From: Setophaga petechia
Lineage: Eukaryota > Chordata > Aves > Passeriformes > Parulidae
Length of the DNA: 64,000 bases
Reading direction: 5' to 3'
Assembly (NCBI GenBank): GCA_024362935.1
Contig: JANCRA010000061.1
Coordinates: forward strand, 992,001 to 1,056,000
The notes beneath the pieces were generated by a model, which saw only the letters and a list, made by a program, of their open reading frames with translations, made no database searches and was not told where the DNA came from. The position numbers and the translations under genes are program-made. This document shows positions 47,903-60,299 of the stretch, one piece after another. Positions within the stretch are counted from its first letter, which is position 1. Each line of letters opens with the position of its first letter.

Positions 47903-47919
47903 GAACAGAGAGGGGGAAT
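47903..47919 (+). other. Polypurine tract
   Basis: GAACAGAGAGGGGGAAT lies directly before the LTR at 47920. Confidence 0.65.
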
Positions 47920-48445
47920 TGTGGGAATCCACAAAATTAGAGGATTTTGGAAAGCTGCAAAGGGCAGGCCTCAGATACAGCAGAACTGTGAGCAGAGCTA
48001 AGCAGTAGTCATGAGTTAGGTCAGCAGAAAAATTACTTAAACTGTAGAAAAAGCAAGAGTAAATAGAACAATGGCTTGTGTTTTAATGTTTGTCTGAATA
48101 TTTCCCTAAGCTGCAGAAAGTTTATCTAGCAAGACAATAGGAAGATTAAAGCTTTAAAATGGAGCTCTGTGCGTTGTGTTTTAAGGCTTACAAGCAGGTA
48201 TAGTATTTGAAATAAGCAAGCAGTGTTTTAAAAAAAGGTACGTGTGCTTATAGTGATTGCATAGAACTACTGTCAATATGCTTTTGCTTTGTGTGATTGG
48301 TTAAGAAGCTTATAAAGTAAGTTGTAACATTAAGTTTTTTGACCTGCTGCATGGATTGTGAGCTGCTAGCATCTTCCCATTATCACAATCATGTAATGAG
48401 ACTGATGCTGAAAAATAAACAGCTCGAGGTACTTTCCATAGCAGC
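47920..48445 (+). repeat. 3' LTR of the + strand env fragment
   Basis: It starts TGTGGGAATCC and has AATAAA near 48414. The right end is not sharply defined. Its start is shared with 8570 (+) and 50231 (-). Confidence 0.6.
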
Positions 48446-48449
48446 CCCA

Positions 48450-50013
48450 ACTCGTTTGTAGTCTGGAAATAACTCCCCTTGCCGGCGTCACTTGGCAGTA
48501 GTGTCGCCGCAGCAACTTTCCCGGGAGCCTTGCCAGGAAGGGCTGGGGAGGAGAGCTCCAAGTTCTTGGTGACAGGAAGAAAGCCAGAGCCTGCTAACTC
48601 ACGTCTGGATTCACTAAATTGGATATTTTTAGATTCATACAAATCGGGCTGCTCCCCAGCTGCAGATCCTGAATTTGTATTTGCGACACTTTCCAATGAA
48701 CCGTGACAGGTTCCACACCGTATTCCTGCCCGCAGGGATACAGCTGGAAAACTCTCAGCTCTGAGCTGCCATCTCAGCATGCTTTCCCCCACCCCCATCC
48801 CAGCAGCAAATGAGACAGGCTTCAAGGCTTCTGAATGAACTGTCTGTGTCTCCACAGCAGCTTTCCTGAGCTCTTCCCCCTCCACCCCATCCATCTCTCT
48901 GGGCAGAGCCATCCCTGCCCTGCTCAAGCCCTGGCTGCCGCCCCCTGCCTCTGTTCACCCCCCTGCCCGCTCCCCTGCAGGCAGAGCCAAATCCAAAGCC
49001 CCCCCCACCTGCTGTAATCTGAGGCCGGGAAACCAAAAGTGGTGAAAATCCCAGAAAGTTTTGGCAGAGGAATCTATATGAAAAGAGTCCTCAGAGCTCC
49101 AAAGCAAACTGCCTGCCTGACCCTGATCCAAGGGGGTGACTTCCCAGGAAGGGGAAACAGTGACAGGAGTGACCCTTCGGCCCCTTGGCCAGGCAGAGCG
49201 GATCCAGAACCCCCCTTGGCTGACCCCGCCTGCAGAACTTCTGAACAAGATCCGGCCGCATCTTTTTCAGAAGAGGAGCAGAGCACAGAATTCCACAGCA
49301 GCTCCTGTTTTGCAAAGCTGCCCCAAATTCTCATCTCCCGGACCATTCGATTCCCAGCCTCCATAGAACACGTCTGTCCCATGACCCCCCAAACTCTTGG
49401 AATGCAACAAAAATCCCAAACGCTTTTCTGGGAATTCTGGGGGTGGATGATTTCGTGGAGGAGTTGGGACGATGCCTGGTTGCAACATCAGTGACTCAGG
49501 GAATCCCGGAAAAAGCAGGGAACACGACCAAAGATGGAAGCTGATCTGATTCCCCTTTTCCGGGCTTCGGGGTGCTGTCCACACTGCCTGGGGAAACCTC
49601 GGACATGCCAGGACACCCTGAACAAAACCCGAGATCCCCCTAGAGGAGGATGAAGGCTCAGCACCACTTGGAATTAAAGTCTCAGAGCCAGGTGTTCTGT
49701 TCTGATGTTTGAGAAAGTCTCTGTTACAATCATTCTGTTCAAAGCTCTCCATTAAAGCTCTGGAGAAAGGTAAAAGTTTGACCAAAGACTCTTCCTTTTT
49801 GAGAGAGACTAGATTGTAAATTTTCCACTTTATCTGGTCCCAGAAATCAAAGGTAAAAGCAGACTTCAAGTCTGTATTTTGAGTATTCCCTTTTACCCAG
49901 ATTAATAAGTCTTTTAGTTCACGTTTTGAGATGTCTGAACATCCTTTACCCTGTAAAATTGTCTCAAGCTGGTAAAAGACGTCCCATTCTGGTTTAGATC
50001 GATGGTTTCCCAT
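48450..50013 (-). pseudogene. ERV gag N-terminus (matrix and linker)
   Basis: It begins with MGNHRSK, giving a myristoylation-type glycine, then YQLETILQGKG and ELKDLLIWVKG, a class II matrix pattern. Later parts are frame-shifted linker sequence (SFAAGMGVGESMLRWQL, SAAGEQPDLYESKNIQFSES). It ends at the + strand LTR. Confidence 0.65.
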
Positions 50014-50039
50014 CTCGTTGCCCAGGAGCCCCCAGAGTT

Positions 50040-50231
50040 GCTACTTATTACTGACAGGGGTGTCAGCTACAGATGGTGAAGGGGACGATCCATTCCTCCT
50101 TTAACAGCCTGGGCCTCTGGCAATGGCACTGCCCGTGGTCTTCTTTTTTATTTTTATATTCCTCTAGGCTAGAAATCCTTCTCACTAAGGAGCAGCTTTC
50201 CCAAAACCCTCTGATTTTAAGGAGTTCCACA
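50040..50231 (-). repeat. LTR fragment upstream of the - strand gag
   Basis: The minus strand starts TGTGGAACTCC followed by CAGAGGGTTTTGGGAAAGCT, matching the LTR at 47920. It is shorter than a full LTR, and no primer site was seen before the gag start. Confidence 0.5.
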
Positions 50232-50549
50232 ATATACTACATAATATATATTTTCATATATGTACAGTAATAGATGTAATATATAAAATATATCCTTGAT
50301 CTTTTTCTCAGCCAGCAGCCTCTGCAGCGAGTTCTGAGCCAACGTGGGGCTCTGCTGCCAGCCCAAATCTGCGCTTCCCTTGCCCAGCCTGAGTGCAGGT
50401 GGGGCATGTGCTGGGCATGGCTGGAGATTTGCATGGCCAAAATCCTCCAGCATTTACATCTGCTCATGGCTTTGGGTAGCACAAATTACAAGACACCCAT
50501 CTCAGCTGACAAATGGCATTTCTTAAAAATCGCTACACCAGCGCTGACA

Positions 50550-51300
50550 ACATAGAACTATACGCATCTCTGTTAAATTTTAAAAAAGTAATTTATTTAA
50601 TTGTTACACCACATTATTTAAATCATGCAAATAACTTCTGTTAACAAAAACTAATTTATTGCAAACCTCTACAAACACTCACTATACACAGAGATCAAAG
50701 GAAAATTAACAAGTGAATTTATTGCATATTACTGCAAACATACAGCCCATATAGAAATACAAAAATATCAGTATTTCCCTGTAATACCAAGTACTTAACA
50801 AATAGAATTCCACCGCTATACAACTCCATAGACATTTCAATAAAACTATATACATAAATAACCACTACAATATACAGATGTGAATACAGATGAAATGTTA
50901 CCTATTACATTCAAGAAAGAGATATATAAAACAAACCAATCTTTAAATAGACAAACAGCAGTACCATGCTAAATATCTGTACAACTGCATTGATACAAAT
51001 ATACAGCTATACATCTGGATATATATGTGTAAATATAATATATATAGAAATACATCAATATACATCTAAAAATATAAAAATACATATATACCAAAACAAA
51101 TACCAATATACTAATTTTAAAAGACATATACTGAAAACTACATCAATACAAATAGACACCTACACAACTATATACATAAGGAAATCTAAACACAGATATT
51201 ACAATACACATAAAGAACTAGATACATAAACCACAAATACGTAATTGCAAACCCGTATGTATGCAGGTATCTATACATACATATATACCTCGTACTTTCA
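50550..51300. repeat. A/T-rich degenerate tract (TATACA-type)
   Basis: There are many ATACATA, TATACA and AAATACA words without a clean unit length. It is strongly A-rich on the + strand and C-poor, with very few G. No gene is visible. Confidence 0.6.
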
Positions 51301-53990
51301 TAAATCTGATACCATATGGACAGAAATATGCCTGTACAAATAGCAGGCTACATATGTACATATCCATATAATAACCCCTGCCCACGTGCAAGTCTGTGTA
51401 TCTTTAAACAGAGCTCCAAGCAGAGGGATCCCAGCTGCCCCATCTTCAAAGCCTCTCCCTCGGTCTCCTCCTCCCGTGCAGAGCAGCTCTCCTGGACAGG
51501 AACAGCAGATGGGACAAATCTGGCAAGCAAAGGGGACACTGAGTGAGTATGGGGACGTTTCCCTTGGCAGCAGCTGCACTTCCATCAGGGAAGAGGAAAT
51601 GTCAGAGCCTCCCCAGGAGGGTCAGAAGGAAAAAGCAGCCGAGCGGGCCAGGCTGTGGTCAGCTGTTCACTTCTTTCAGGCATCCCAGTTGCTCTGAGGG
51701 AACTCCCTCGTGTCACGTTATTGAACCACCTCTGCACTTACCAAGATGGTGGCCCCCAAAGCAATCAGTATTTATGTCTCCAGGTGCTTGCACCAATGAC
51801 AGGGAATGTCCTCTAACAGTGCTGGGGCACAAAGTTACCTTCCACGGGTCATCTGACAGGGCCTTGTTCTTCCTGTGCTGCCTGTCTTTCTCCTTACCTT
51901 CCACTTGGAATTTTTACAGCATTTCTTTTTCTTTCCCCTCGATCAGTGCTAAAATGAGTGTTTCTCTTCCAAGTTTGTTTGTTCAGTGATCCTGTCAAGC
52001 CTTTTCTCAGAAGCTTGTATCATGGAATTGAGTGCTAATTTCAGCAATTTTGGCGATTTTCTGTGAGATTTATGCAAGTCTCCTGTTCATTAGGGCATCA
52101 TTTAGGAAGGTACCAAGGGAAAAAGGATGTTTCTGTATGTCAGTTCACTAGTGGAATATCATGGATAGAAAGAGTGATTAGCTGAATTTTGTATCTACTC
52201 TTAACCTCAATGTGCAACAGGTAACTTTGGGAGAAATTAAAGCCAGATCTCTTCTTCTACCAGTCTGTATTCAAACGTAAAGTAAATAGAGCACAGTGAG
52301 AATGTCAGTGTTCCCTTCCTAAAGTGCCTGATTAAGGGTGTTCTTCAAGTCATGGAAATAAAATCTGGGTGGGCATTCCTAATTTCCAGACACTTACTGT
52401 CAATTTCATTGACTCTGGAAACAGGAGAGATGTGCACATCATACCTTATCAATCCATTTGGGGATGTTTTAGGTTCAGATTCTCTGAGGCTTTAGATTTT
52501 TAGATCTCTAGACAATGCTTCCAGGAATGTAAATAGCTTTCAGAAATTAAACTTTTCTCCTTTTTTCCTCAGTCTTTGCACTCGTGTGCACCAGAGACCT
52601 TCAGTGAACGGATTTCACTCTAATCCATCTCCAAGCTGGATCTCTCAGCTGTATTCACATGGTGGTTCGTGTGTCTCTTCTGCACAGTGCAATTTTAAAA
52701 TCTTCAATTTCTATCTTTGCCCTTATTTTTCTGTTTTAGTTTCCAAATGCATGCAGATGTATCAGAAATTATACACTTCATTTCTGATGCCTCTCTTCCT
52801 GTCTAATAATTTCATTTTATCCTGTTCTGATGTTATGCTAGACTTAGATGTTTTATTCTAAGTGGACTCCTGTTTTCTTGAATGTGGAAGTTTTATAATG
52901 CAATGCTTTCATTTACCTGCTTTCATGAAACGCTTCATTAACATTTGCACAAGTAACTGTGTGGTTCCTTTCTGCTTTGTAGAAGATTTGGGAAACTCAA
53001 GTCCTGCTCAGCTACAAAAAACCATACACAGTGCTTGGTAATTGCCCTAGGAGCTTAAGTTAATGGTAAACAACTGCAGCTTATTCACTTCACAGAAATT
53101 GGGAGGGAAGACACTGCAAATATTGAGGAATGCAGTGCAATATTGATGGGCATCCCTCAGTTACCCAGACAGACTGATGTCACTGGCAAAATTCCCTCTT
53201 TCCCAGAGGTTTTCATAGGCTTTTGCTGTACTTCGTATGGCTGCAGGTCACATTTCCCTTGATTTAAGGAAGTATCTTGGCAGGTACTTTTGGTGATATA
53301 TCTTGCTAATTCTGCCCTTGGAGGAATTACTTCTGCAGTCCTTATTACACGTCCTGCTCTAAAAGACTTTTATACTGTTTCCCCTCTCTCTGTGTTTTCA
53401 CACTTGTTCAACAAGCTTTTCTTTCTAAGGATATTAATCACAATATCCCAATGGAATAAAAAAATGCTTGGGTATTTTTTCCCTAAATATTTACAAAAGA
53501 AAAATTTTAAAAAAAATCTGTATACATGTTGGATGTAAAATACAAATAGAAATAAACTTGAGAGTTCTCCCAAAAACCTTAAGAAAAAACCCCATGTATT
53601 CTATAAAACTCAGAGTATTCATCTACAGTATACAAAAATGGGCACGTTCTAGAAGAGAAAATTTCTACCACCGTGCTGCACAGAATTATATGCTTTCAAG
53701 CTTTTTGCCCTTCAGGGGCAGTGCCATTCTCTGAACTGCAATGCTCTGAGCATGTTCTGCTCACCATGGCAGCTTTCTGCTCTCCCCTGGTACAGATCAT
53801 CCTCCCAGCAAAGGGGGAGCACAGCCACCACAACTCGGAGCACCTGCCCACACAGCAAGAACCTGAGGGAGAGAGATGGCTTTCACCAGCTGCTGCAGCT
53901 TCTAACAGTGCCACCTCTCGGCTGCTGAAAGCCTGAATTTCTGTGTTGCAGTGCGTTAGTTTCCGAGTCAAATGTTCTGTTAGCTTGAGG
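51300..53990. other. No gene recognised
   Basis: No CR1, LTR pair or conserved protein was seen. Short open frames are unremarkable. Confidence 0.4.
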
Positions 53991-54560
53991 TATGTTCAAG
54001 TGTTCCACGAGTTGTTGCAGTTCATTTCTCCCTGGTGTTATGCCCTCCTACCCAAGTGTCCCTCAAGGAATCCCCTCCCTCCGCACCAGATTTTTCCCTG
54101 TCTGTCAAGACAACCCGGCCCCTTTGCCCCATCCATCAGCCCAAGCCCTACCCTTTGTTCCAGAAAGTTCCCTGTCCCTCACCCCAAGATCCAATCCCTA
54201 TCCCAACCCTCTCTCCTCCCCTTGTTCTGATTTGTTGTAGCCCTCAAAACCACACCCCGAGAGTCGCTTATTGGTTACTATATGGTGTCCACCCCCCGTT
54301 TTGAAAGATTTTAAAAACCCGTGCACAGGGGCGCTGGGGGTTCCTTTAATTTTGTTCTTTTTTGCGTTATGCTTCCTAAGTAGTTTTCCTGCCCGTCTCC
54401 TATTAAATTCGCTGCACTTTGTACTGCGGAAGAGTTTTTTCTCCCTTTTTTATTCGGTCCTCGGCGGTGTCTCTACTGCTAGGCATTTGGGCTAGAGATT
54501 CTGGCTCAGGCGAAACCCTAGTCTAGCCAGTTCCGACTCTTGCCGTTGTCCCTGGAGCAT
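53990..54560 (+). repeat. Possible solo LTR
   Basis: A pyrimidine-rich stretch is followed by ATTGGTTACTATATGGTG, a TTAAAAACCC box and ATTAAA, then a U5-like end. No target duplication was confirmed. Confidence 0.35.
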
Positions 54561-55990
54561 CACAGAGCTAGCCAGGGCTCCTGAGGCAGTGACTGTGACC
54601 CATGCCCTGGCATGTCACAGCCCCCAGAGCCACACCTGCCAGGCCACAAGTCCCAGCCCTGGTCCCCACTGCCGGCCTCGGGGGCTCCTGGGCATCCTCA
54701 CCCGGAGTGCAAAGGCAGCCACAGGAGCCCCCCAGGGTGCTCTGGATCCAGGCTGCACACATCCTAAAGCCAGCTCTGAAAGGGACATGGGTGGGGACTG
54801 CAGCTGGATCTTTCAGTGCTCACCATTCCTGACTACTCTCTAAGTGAACCCAAACTTTACCTGCAGCACTTTCAGCACATTTACCCTCCTCGTCCATCCT
54901 GGAATGTGGTGTTCCCACATCATACACCAGCCCTTTGCAGGGAGTGACCAGGTCCCAGCTGCTCTGTTACCCTGGCCTTACTTTGTGTTTCCCAGCAATG
55001 AACTTAACGGATACACTCACGAGAACCTCAGCACAATGTTTGCTTCTCAGGAGCCCTTAGGCAAAAAACCTCCACTAATCCTAGTTTTTGCACAGAGGAG
55101 GAGGTCCTGATAAAGCATAAGGCACAGGCAGGGTTTTGGCATAAGAATTCCTAACCATAGGATTTCACCCATTGTTGTTGGATCCTAGCTGCTTTGTTGA
55201 TATTTTTGAGCTAGTTGTGGACAGGGGCTGCTGCTGACAGGGTGGGAAAATAAAGGTGCAGGAGACCAGCAAAAAACCAAAAAAAAGCCAAAAACCCCAA
55301 AAAAAAAAACTAAAAGAAGGGGGAAACCCCTTAGAAATACAGAGCACAACAGAAGCCCTTGGAGATGGTTCAATAGAAAGTGCCACCAGAAGTGAGCAGA
55401 GCCCGAGGTTGCTCACTGCCACCACAGGGGCTCCTCAGTCCTCTGCTGGTTTGTGTGTGATCCCTGCTGGACTCCCTCTGCCCCTTCAGCAGATGCAGCC
55501 CTGCCTGGAAAGGGCTCCATGCTCTGGTGTTCCCACCTTGCTCCAGGCTACATTCTTAGCAGCACTAAAAGAAGAAGTGAAACAAAGAGCCATTTTCTGT
55601 CTTGCCTGCAAACTCTCCTCCTTCAGCGCCAATGCCAGAGATCATCATCCCTGACTCGGCTTGGCACTGTACCTGCTGCATCCTCCTCCCTGTCCCTTCC
55701 ATCAGCTCTTGCACGTCGGTACTCACTGTCCCACATCATGAACAGAGAGCTGTGTTGGAAGAGCAAGGATTTCATTTTTTTGGCCTTTCTAACAGGCACA
55801 AGAAGCATGAGTCTAAATAATTTTGTTGTTTGTTCCTGGCCTCCTTTTAGATAGCTCTTTACTGCTTTAATGTAAAAGTCTCTTTTCCCAGATGGATGGA
55901 ATGATCTGTAACTGGCAGTTGCTTCAGGCTGTCAGGCACCATGGGAGTTTTCTCTTGTCCCTCATGAGGATTTGGTGAATTTCCCATTGG
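54560..55990. other. No gene recognised
   Basis: Only short frames and low-complexity A runs (near 55280-55310) are seen. Confidence 0.4.
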
Positions 55991-56185
55991 TCACTTGTTG
56001 GTGTCACCCCCATGGGCTGAGCTCAGCGGCCGACTCTGCTGTCCGCTGGGGATGCATTGGGACGCCGAGCGCGTCAGGGCTGGAATTCGGGGTTGGGCGG
56101 GCTCGGAGCGCGCGGAGCCCGGGCCCGTGAGGAGCCGCTGCTGGCGCTCGCTGCGCTCAGCCCGCTGTGCCGAGCAGCCGCGGCC

Positions 56186-56701
56186 ATGGAGACACAGGCG
56201 GGAGCTGTGGCCGAGGCCGGCAGGCGGCCCAGGCCGGCTCGCAGCTGCGAGGACGCCGGCAGCCTGTGTCCTGAGGCCGTGGTGGGCAGTTTGCGGGCAA
56301 GGCTTTTTCGAGCCGGCCGCAGTGTGCTGCTTCCCGTGTGGGCCCGGCTGTGGCAGAGGCAGGCGGGAGCGCGGCGGGGCCGGCAGCGGCGGGCGGAGGC
56401 CGCAGAGAGCAGCAGCCCGGCCGGGCCCGCTGCGGACCGGCAGGGAGCTGCCGGCCAGCCCTCGGCCGTGTCTGTGCGCGCAGGGCAGGAGCTGGCCATA
56501 GTCGCAGCTCGCCGTGCCCTGCGCCGCAACCGCAGCTCTTCTCTGCCGGCCGCAGCAGCAGCCGCTCGCCTCCGAGGCTCCGGCGCTTCGCGAAGACGAG
56601 GGGCCCGGCCCCCAGCACGCCCTGGAGCCCCGCAGCGAGAGAGGAGCCGCCGGCGCCACAAAGGGCAGCGCAGGGGGCGCAGGTTGAGGAGGAGGACATG
56701 A
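56186..56701 (+). CDS. Unidentified ORF in a GC-rich island
   Basis: 171 codons start at an ATG in strong context (GCCGCGGCCATGG). The frame is also open upstream to an ATG at 56057. The protein is Ala/Arg-rich: the N-terminal part has METQAGAVAEAGRRPRPARS and VVGSLRARLF, and the end is very basic. No domain was recognised. High GC content makes long frames likely on both strands, so the frame may not be translated. The island spans roughly 56000-56760. Confidence 0.35.
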   Translation: METQAGAVAEAGRRPRPARSCEDAGSLCPEAVVGSLRARLFRAGRSVLLPVWARLWQRQAGARRGRQRRAEAAESSSPAGPAADRQGAAGQPSAVSVRAGQELAIVAARRALRRNRSSSLPAAAAAARLRGSGASRRRGARPPARPGAPQRERSRRRHKGQRRGRRLRRRT

Positions 56702-56832
56702 GGCTCGCTCTGGGCCGTGCTGGGGCATCTCTGCCCTCTCGGCCTTCGCCTTGAGCCCTTTGCTTCTTTTCCATGAGCCCTGATCCCCGTTCTCAGCCAA
56801 GGGCCCCCACAGCCCTTTCCAGGAAAAGCTGC

Positions 56833-57015
56833 TTCAGTCACAGAATCCCAGAGTCATGGGCTTGGAAGACAGACACCTTCAAGATCATCGAGTCCAGTCA
56901 TTCCCTAACACCTCAGGCACCAAGTGTCACATCCAGTCTTCTTTCAAAGGCTTGCAGGGATGGTGAGTCCACCAGCCCTCTGGAGGGGTCTGATGTAGGA
57001 AGAACCAAGACAACA
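56833..57015 (-). repeat. CR1 3' fragment
   Basis: The + strand starts CACAGAATCCCAGAGTCATG, the inverse of a CR1 3' end, followed by a diverged tail. Confidence 0.7.
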
Positions 57016-57119
57016 CTGAGGCCTTCTACCGCTGACACTTGGAGCTCTGGAAGTTTGTTTTTCTGCTTAGGCAAAGGCCATGGGAAAGGACTGGGACAAG
57101 TAATCACAAAATAGAGTAG

Positions 57120-58677
57120 CCTACAGAGCTCTAAATAGATGTGCAAAGAATGCAGAAAAGATAGAAAAGAGAAAAAGGCAAAAGCCAAATGGCAGCAGCA
57201 AAGTCTTGGGCATGAACACATAGATGCAGAGGGTCTTCTCAGCCCTATTTCTTTATATTCCGGGGAACCAGAGGAATTTTGCTTGAGCCTCTGGGGAGAT
57301 GAGTTTGGGAAATAAAAGTTGATTTTTTTTTTTTTTCCTCCTTGGGGCAGCTTGTGTTCTTACCATCAGCTGAGCCTCTCTCCAGCCTGATGCCTGTTCT
57401 GATAGTTGCAGCAAAACAATTGATGGCAGACAGAAGAGGCTGACACTTGCAGAGACGTGACTTCTTCCAGTGCCAGCTGTGAGTGGGAGTCAGAAGAAAA
57501 ACTCCAAAGCACAATTCCATTGGAAGATTGCCTTCCTTTTCATTCCGTAAAGAAGCTCTAGATCCACTTCTGCATTGTCAGTTGTTTGTTAAAGATGTAA
57601 AGTTCTGTTTCATGATTTTTTGCATGTGGTTTGGAAGTAGATAACGGTCTCCTTCATTCACAAACTTCAGAGCAAAGCGCCTTTGGAAGATGGCCCACGT
57701 GGCAGTTTTTGCCCAGTCATGGTTACTGGTGGATATAAGAAGGCAAGGGCAATGGTGTTTGCAGCCAAAACCCAGCAAATCTTGGCTCAGCCAAAACATC
57801 CTGGGGAGATAGAGTTCTCCAGCTGTTCCTAGAAATCAGCAGAGTTGCAGCCAAATGGTTGTGCAGCACTAAGTGCAATCTCTTTGCCTGGATCAGAGCC
57901 CTGCTCAGCTGAAGAAGCAGAAAGATGAACAAGGAGTTCCCAAAGGCCCATCCCATCATTTTGATTTTGCTCATCTCGTGTAAGTTTGCAACTAAACGTG
58001 TGTTTGCAGTTGAGCTTATGAGAGGAATAAAAAAAGTGAAAAGAGGCTTTATGGCAGGGCCATGACATTCCACAAGAGCAACCAGTGGTGTGCATTTCAT
58101 GGACCTCTCTCAATCCTCTAAAAGTATTGTAGCCCTGATTTAAAATAGACCAGTTTGAACCAACTTGGAGAGACAGAAACTGAAATGGCGTACGGGGGTT
58201 TTTTTTAGGAGTGAGAAAAACTACGCAAAGGGTGTTGGTATGTGACATTTTAAAATATACTACCTGCACTATAATACTAATTTTTAAATTACCAACTGCA
58301 ATAAATCAAGAGTTAAGAAGTGTTTTGGTAAAGGAATAATTAGAAACACAAAAATGTGAAGATTTGAATGCACATGTTCATAAAAACAAATTAGAGACAA
58401 AAGAATGCATGCCCTGAACTACAATAGAAAGGCAGGTAGAACTGTACTTGAGTGATCTCTTTTACATTGCTGGAGTTTTTTCCTTGTGAAGGGGAGCTTA
58501 GGGTATTGCTGAAGAAAAGTGACACAAGCAGGAGGGGCAGCATGCCGTGCTCCGTGCAGAGGCTGCCAGGGGCTGCCTGAAGAGTGCCCTGCTGCAGCCA
58601 GAGCCCTCCTGGCCTGGGGCCCGGGAGCAAAGGGCCAGGGCAGCCACCTCGTCCTCGTCCTGACCCTGCCACCGCTC

Positions 58678-58678
<1 letters not shown>
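57120..58678. other. No gene recognised
   Basis: A run of T lies near 57325. Minus-strand frames here have no recognised domain. Confidence 0.35.

Positions 58679-58708
<30 letters not shown>
58679..58708 (+). repeat. (CTG)10 microsatellite
   Basis: Ten uninterrupted CTG triplets. Confidence 0.95.
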
Positions 58709-58751
58709 AGGGAAAGAGACTGACCTAAGGCACCATGAACAAATGAACTGG

Positions 58752-60207
58752 CACAGCCCTGGGGATGCCAGTGAAGGGAAACTGTGTGTCACGTAATGCA
58801 TGTATGACCCGAGTCACCAAACACCACCTAAACATGGAATTGTTCCACCTCTCTAGGACAGGTGGAAATTTAAAGAATTAACTGGGGACTTGAGGGCAAA
58901 AGAGACCAGAAGAGGAAAGCAGCTCTGAGGGGAAGAAATCCTCATATCTGGAGGGGAAAACATCTTTGCATTCTCAGAATTGGTTGAGATTCCCTCTAAT
59001 GTGTCTCTAATCCTCTCCTGAAAGGGGTGCTTTAGGTGAGCTTTGCACCTCCAATGGCCTTGGACAAGAGCCAGGAAGATTCAATTACGTAAGTGTTGCA
59101 TAGATAGATAGATATATAGACAGACAGACGGATCTCCTTACTGAAATCTCCCTTTACTGTCCTCTCTGTTGCTACAAATATCAAAACTTGGTAGCCAGTG
59201 CCCCGATCAGCAGCAATCCTGAGATTGCTCTCCTGTTGCTTCAATAAAGCACACTCTTGGGGAATCTGGAGCGTGTAGGTCCTTATGCAAAGGGGTCAGA
59301 CCCAGAGCATTGCACTGGGAACTTGCACTTCTGGCGCATCTGTGCTCGGGCAACTGCTTCTGTTGGACACGACCACACTGACAGTGCTGAAGTGGCTGGA
59401 ATCAGAACTGCAGCCCAGCCCCTCGCAGCACCTGTGATCTCTGAAGAGCAGCTGGAATGCAAGGGCATTGATCTCCTGCTCAATTCCCAAATACAACACA
59501 CACTGATTCCCTGGGCTGCATAAAGGCACAGGCACTGCTAAGCTCTAAGTGATCAGTACAACCCTGCTGGCTGGCCTGGAATCACAGCAGCTCCTTCTGC
59601 ACCAAGGTCCCTGCACAGAATGATGTGTTCTCATGCAAAACTACTGCATTCTCCAGAAGTGAGACCTTGGAAATTAAAATTCGAGCAGACCTAGTCCAAG
59701 TGCGGTAAAACAGCAGAAAATAATGATGAAAAGAACCTTAATTGGGAGAAAAAGAAAATGATTAACCCCCTTTTCTCCAGGCAGACAAAAACGCCCAAGA
59801 AGAAAAGGGAAAAACTCACTTCCAAGTGGCTAAATATTTGGATGCACTGAGGAGATGCTGAAGCTCCCTCAAGAGCCTCCCTTTGTCCAGGCCAAATCTC
59901 TCTCAGCACCTCCTCACTGGCCTTGTGCTGCACCCCCTGGCCCAGCTCCCCTGTCCTTCTGTGCACACGCTGCAGCCCCTCCATGACTTTCTGCTTGCCA
60001 GGGGCCCACAAGTGCACACAGCACTCCAGCTGTGGCCGCAGCGCTGCCCAGCACAGGGCCACGCTCACTGCCCTGCTCCTGCTGCCCCACTGCTGCTGAC
60101 ACAGGCCACCATGCCCTTGGCCTTCTTGGCCCCCTGGCCACACGCTGCCTCATCTTCAGCTGCTCAAGCCTGGCAGCAGTCCTGGCTCCTTCTGGCCTAC
60201 GCAGCTC
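58752..60207 (+). repeat. Composite repeat unit B, unsplit inverse of unit A
   Basis: It matches the inverse of 17597-18551 plus 21661-22215. It holds an LTR-like end with AATAAA near 59246, the unoccupied insertion site GACCTA (inverse, near 59280) and a minus-strand CR1-like segment (about 59870-60190). Confidence 0.8.
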
Positions 60208-60299
60208 TCCAGGCACAAAGGGGCCCATTTCACTTCAGATCCAGCAGGCACCATTGCAAGATGTGCTTCTTGTTCTATAACCGCATCTTCTAAGGTGAT

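Larger units (their letters stand above)
42576..50231 (-). mobile_element. Degenerate class II ERV, gag-pro-pol-env start
   Basis: Minus-strand remnants occur in proviral order: LTR start at 50231, gag matrix (50013 down to about 48450), gag middle and nucleocapsid (47040-46084), protease (46006-45563), reverse transcriptase (45320-44395), RNase H (44373 to about 43690), integrase (43687-42785) and the first part of env (42788-42576). Every gene has stops or shifts. A + strand env/LTR fragment (47045-48450) sits inside its gag. The 3' half of env and the 3' LTR were not found. Confidence 0.8.

Noticed and set aside
37690..48445. One provirus from the LTR at 37690 to the LTR at 47920
   Set aside because: The two LTRs do not match each other and the sequence between is mostly on the other strand.
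55991..56841. Long minus-strand frames over the GC-rich island
   Set aside because: They lie antisense to the better ORF at 56186, several frames are open together, and no domain is visible. High GC explains them.
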